NCBI GenBank assembly: GCA_003646525.1
Contig: QMKU01000042.1
Span: 1 to 8,582 of the forward strand
Reading direction: 5' to 3'
Source: Campylobacterota bacterium
GTDB taxonomy: Bacteria > Campylobacterota > Campylobacteria > Campylobacterales > Sulfurovaceae
Length of the DNA: 8,582 nucleotides
In this document: positions 6,585-8,582 of the stretch, one piece after another
Numbering within the stretch: position 1 is the first letter of the stretch
Layout of the letters: the number at the start of each line of letters is the position of its first letter
Program-made: the position numbers and the translations under genes
Notes under the pieces: generated by a model
What the model was told of the DNA's origin: nothing
Seen by the model: only the letters and a program-made list of their open reading frames with translations
Database searches by the model: none

Positions 6585-6644
6585 CCTGAAAGTGTATGAA
6601 ATGCAAACAAAAATACTCTACCTTCTTCGTCATGCCAAATCAAG
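6562..6644 (+). repeat. 12-bp direct repeat TGCCAAATCAAG, leader copy and sixA copy
   Basis: TGCCAAATCAAG occurs at 6562-6573 in the leader and again at 6633-6644 inside sixA, where it encodes part of the RHAKSSW catalytic motif. The two flanks are also partly alike: over 35 bases (6539-6573 against 6610-6644) I count 24 matches without gaps. It may be a decayed copy of the sixA start or a coincidence. Confidence 0.4.
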
Positions 6645-7092
6645 CTGGGAAGACTTTTCAATCAGTGATTTTGACCGACCCCTCAACAAGAGAGGAAAAC
6701 ACGATGCACCTATGATGGCAATACGAATGGGCGAAAAAGCTATTAGCCCTGAAGCTATTATCTCAAGCCCTGCAAAAAGAGCCAAAAGCACAGCCAAATG
6801 CTTCTCCAAGGCTCTCAATACAAAAGTCATCTATGATAAGCATATTTATGAAGCTAGTACCATCCAACTGCACGAAATTATCAAGCAAGCTTTTAAAGAG
6901 TATGATAGCATCATGCTAGTTGGTCACAATCCATTTTTGACCATACTGAGCAATACCCTCTCAGGGTATCAAATTGACAATATTCCTACCACAGGCATCA
7001 TAGGAATATCTTTTGACAGTGAGAATATTGAAACCGCCAAAAGCGAACTACTTTTTTTTGACTACCCAAAAAAGAATTTAGAAACTTGCTAA
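6601..7092 (+). CDS. sixA: SixA-type phosphohistidine phosphatase (histidine phosphatase superfamily)
   Basis: Cytosolic phosphatase of about 163 residues, the usual SixA length. SixA enzymes remove phosphate from phosphohistidine in proteins; in E. coli the known target is the nitrogen-related phosphotransferase system. Numbered from the ATG at 6601, the motif LLRHAKSSW holds Arg10 and the nucleophile His11 (RHA rather than RHG, usual in this family). Arg60 (SSPAKRAKST) and His109 (VGHNP) complete the phosphate pocket, and Glu84 is the likely acid. The start is uncertain. An in-frame GTG at 6592 would add three residues, and neither start has a strong ribosome-binding site; I prefer the ATG because the protein then begins close to the conserved strand. 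It is first in a probable three-gene plus-strand operon. The partner in this organism is unknown, because Campylobacterota usually lack phosphotransferase systems. Confidence 0.9.
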   Translation: MQTKILYLLRHAKSSWEDFSISDFDRPLNKRGKHDAPMMAIRMGEKAISPEAIISSPAKRAKSTAKCFSKALNTKVIYDKHIYEASTIQLHEIIKQAFKEYDSIMLVGHNPFLTILSNTLSGYQIDNIPTTGIIGISFDSENIETAKSELLFFDYPKKNLETC

Positions 7093-7119
7093 ATATCAAC
7101 AAAAAAGGAAAATAGACTG

Positions 7120-7635
7120 ATGAAAAAAATAGTTTTAACACTGACAATTGCCACTGCGATAGCTTCAGCAGGATTTATGTCCAATATGAGTTTCGCTTAT
7201 GGAAGAGACTCAGGGAAAATAGATAAAAATTTTGTACGAGACAGCAAACAAGAGATTGTCAAAGATATGAAAAATGGAAAAATTTATTCCGATATAATAG
7301 CCTCATCAAAAATGACATATAGTAAAGCTGTAGAGTATTGTAACACCATGTCGCATCTTGGATTTTCTGATTGGAAACTCCCGAACAAAGAGGAACTCAA
7401 AGCCATCATGGAGCTTGGTCGCCGTGACCTCAATGTCAAGCATGCTTTCCAAAATATACAAGAGGGTATCTATTGGTCTTCTACAAAAGATCGACATGAC
7501 GAAGCATGGTATGTTGACTTCGATCTAGGCAGGTACAACACAGCTTCTTATGACCACAACTATTATGCCCTCTGCGTTCGCCAAGGAGAAGAGCATTCCA
7601 AAAGTCCTGAAGCACCCCAAAAAGAGAGTAAATAG
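7120..7635 (+). CDS. exported DUF1566 (Lcl_C) domain protein
   Basis: 171 residues, predicted to be exported. Residues 1 to about 26 form a Sec signal peptide (MKK, hydrophobic core, then SFA before YGRD as a likely signal peptidase I site). The mature part matches the DUF1566/Lcl_C pattern: NGKIYSD (52-58), the Ala/Tyr/Cys run KAVEYCNTM (69-77), GFSDWKLPNKEEL (81-93), IYWSST (117-122), AWYVDFDLG (129-137) and YALCVRQG (149-156). Cys74 and Cys152 probably form a disulfide. The C-terminal tail (157-171) is hydrophilic and likely disordered. DUF1566 domains occur in surface and periplasmic proteins of proteobacteria and have no established enzymatic activity. A good AAGGAA ribosome-binding site (7105-7110) lies 9 bases before the ATG. 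The gene starts 27 bases after sixA and ends 5 bases before the peptidase gene, so all three are probably co-transcribed. Confidence 0.88.
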   Translation: MKKIVLTLTIATAIASAGFMSNMSFAYGRDSGKIDKNFVRDSKQEIVKDMKNGKIYSDIIASSKMTYSKAVEYCNTMSHLGFSDWKLPNKEELKAIMELGRRDLNVKHAFQNIQEGIYWSSTKDRHDEAWYVDFDLGRYNTASYDHNYYALCVRQGEEHSKSPEAPQKESK

Positions 7636-7640
7636 TACTT

Positions 7641-8582
7641 ATGAATTTTGCTGAGCTAAAGTCAATTATAGAGATCAACTCTTGGACAAAAAACAAAATA
7701 GGTGTAGATGAAAATGGCGCTATATTTTCCCAATGGCTTTGTGCACTTGGTATGGAGTTGACACGCTACAACAGAGAAGAGATAGGTGATCATCTATATT
7801 TCAAATCTACTCATAGAGAGGGGAAAAAGCTACTACTGCTAGGTCATATCGACACGGTATTTCCACCTGATACCTTCGAACATTTCAGCGAAGATGAAGA
7901 GTGGATTTATGGACCTGGTGTTTGTGATATGAAGGGTGGTAATTATGTCGCACTACAAGCACTGAGAAGTATCCATCAATCAAACGGAGAAATTCACAAT
8001 ATTGATTTTCTACTAGTTTCAGACGAAGAGACGGGCAGTGATGATAGCAAACACCTCTCCATTCAATTGGCAAAAGCTTATGACTACTGTATGGTTTTTG
8101 AAGCTGCAGGTTTGCACGATGAAGTGGTAACAGCTAGGAAGGGAGTAGGTACCTTCTTTATCGATATTGGAGGCAAGGCAGCCCACGCAGGCAACCACTA
8201 CAGTGACGGTGCCGATGCCAATCTCGAAGCAGCACACAAGATCACTAAACTCATTGCCTTGACCGACTTATCCAAGGGAACGACCGTCAATGTCGGCAAG
8301 ATCAGTGGCGGAATCGGTGCCAATACTATCTCACCCAAGGCGCATCTCACCTTTGAGCTTCGCTACACCTCTTTAGAAGAACGAGACAGAGTACTTACCG
8401 CTATTGATAAAATAGTTTCACATCCACATGTATCTGGGACACATTCAGAACTCAGTGGAGGTATTCAACGGGATGTGATGCAGCCTTCATTAGAACAAGA
8501 ACATTTTATCACACGCATCAATCAACTTTGCAGCGTATCACTCCCTACTGAACATCGAGGTGGTGTCAGTGATGCCAATATC
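7641..8582 (+). CDS. M20-family metallopeptidase (glutamate carboxypeptidase/ArgE/DapE-like), 3' end beyond the window
   Basis: Cytosolic di-zinc peptidase or deacylase; 314 codons are visible and the frame is open at the right edge, so about 35-60 residues are missing. The M20 motifs are in order. LLGHIDTV supplies the zinc ligand His69 and catalytic Asp71. GPGVCDMKGG supplies bridging Asp96. SDEETGS supplies catalytic Glu129 and zinc ligand Glu130. FEAA supplies Glu154. KAAHAGN (His182) marks the start of the dimerisation domain, and RGGVSDAN lies close to the final zinc ligand. The best family resemblance is to CPG2-type glutamate carboxypeptidases, which release a C-terminal glutamate, but ArgE/DapE-type deacylases share these motifs and the substrate cannot be fixed from sequence. 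No signal peptide is present. The ATG starts 5 bases after the DUF1566 stop with only a weak GAGAG ribosome-binding site (around 7624), suggesting translational coupling. Confidence 0.92.
   Translation, partial: MNFAELKSIIEINSWTKNKIGVDENGAIFSQWLCALGMELTRYNREEIGDHLYFKSTHREGKKLLLLGHIDTVFPPDTFEHFSEDEEWIYGPGVCDMKGGNYVALQALRSIHQSNGEIHNIDFLLVSDEETGSDDSKHLSIQLAKAYDYCMVFEAAGLHDEVVTARKGVGTFFIDIGGKAAHAGNHYSDGADANLEAAHKITKLIALTDLSKGTTVNVGKISGGIGANTISPKAHLTFELRYTSLEERDRVLTAIDKIVSHPHVSGTHSELSGGIQRDVMQPSLEQEHFITRINQLCSVSLPTEHRGGVSDANI

Overview
The window looks like an AT-rich bacterial chromosome segment. Codon use, tight gene packing, AT-rich promoters without a clear -35 box, and the kinds of proteins present suggest a free-living Campylobacterota (Sulfurimonas/Sulfurovum-like) organism. 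That placement is an inference from style and memory of similar proteins; no marker gene here settles it. I see no rRNA, complete tRNA, CRISPR array, insertion sequence or integrase.

Left block (positions 1 to 6411, all on the minus strand). In transcription order, right to left, it has a 53-residue charged protein (6411-6250), an intergenic promoter region, and then a very tight four-gene operon. The operon encodes a RimK-type ATP-grasp ligase of 309 residues, a second ATP-grasp protein of 474 residues with a C-terminal helix-hairpin-helix, an 859-residue M14 zinc carboxypeptidase carrying beta-sandwich domains but no signal peptide, and an AlgI-like membrane-bound O-acyltransferase that runs off the left edge. 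The junctions are a 1-base overlap (TAATG), a 6-base gap and a 10-base gap, so these genes are almost certainly co-transcribed and translationally coupled. ATP-grasp enzymes of this type usually join an amino acid or amine to a carboxylate, and M14 enzymes usually remove C-terminal residues. The operon therefore has the parts for making and trimming a peptide or peptide tag, with an O-acyltransferase next to them. This is the strongest candidate here for an undescribed system. A canonical A AAA AAG slippery heptamer at the junction of the two ATP-grasp genes could also fuse them by -1 frameshifting.

Middle (6412 to 6600). This is a divergent intergenic region with an extended -10-like element facing each way. 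The sixA leader holds a 12-bp imperfect hairpin and a short direct repeat of the sixA coding sequence.

Right block (6601 to 8582, plus strand). A probable three-gene operon encodes a SixA-type phosphohistidine phosphatase, an exported DUF1566/Lcl_C-domain protein, and an M20-family metallopeptidase related to glutamate carboxypeptidase and ArgE/DapE, cut by the right edge.
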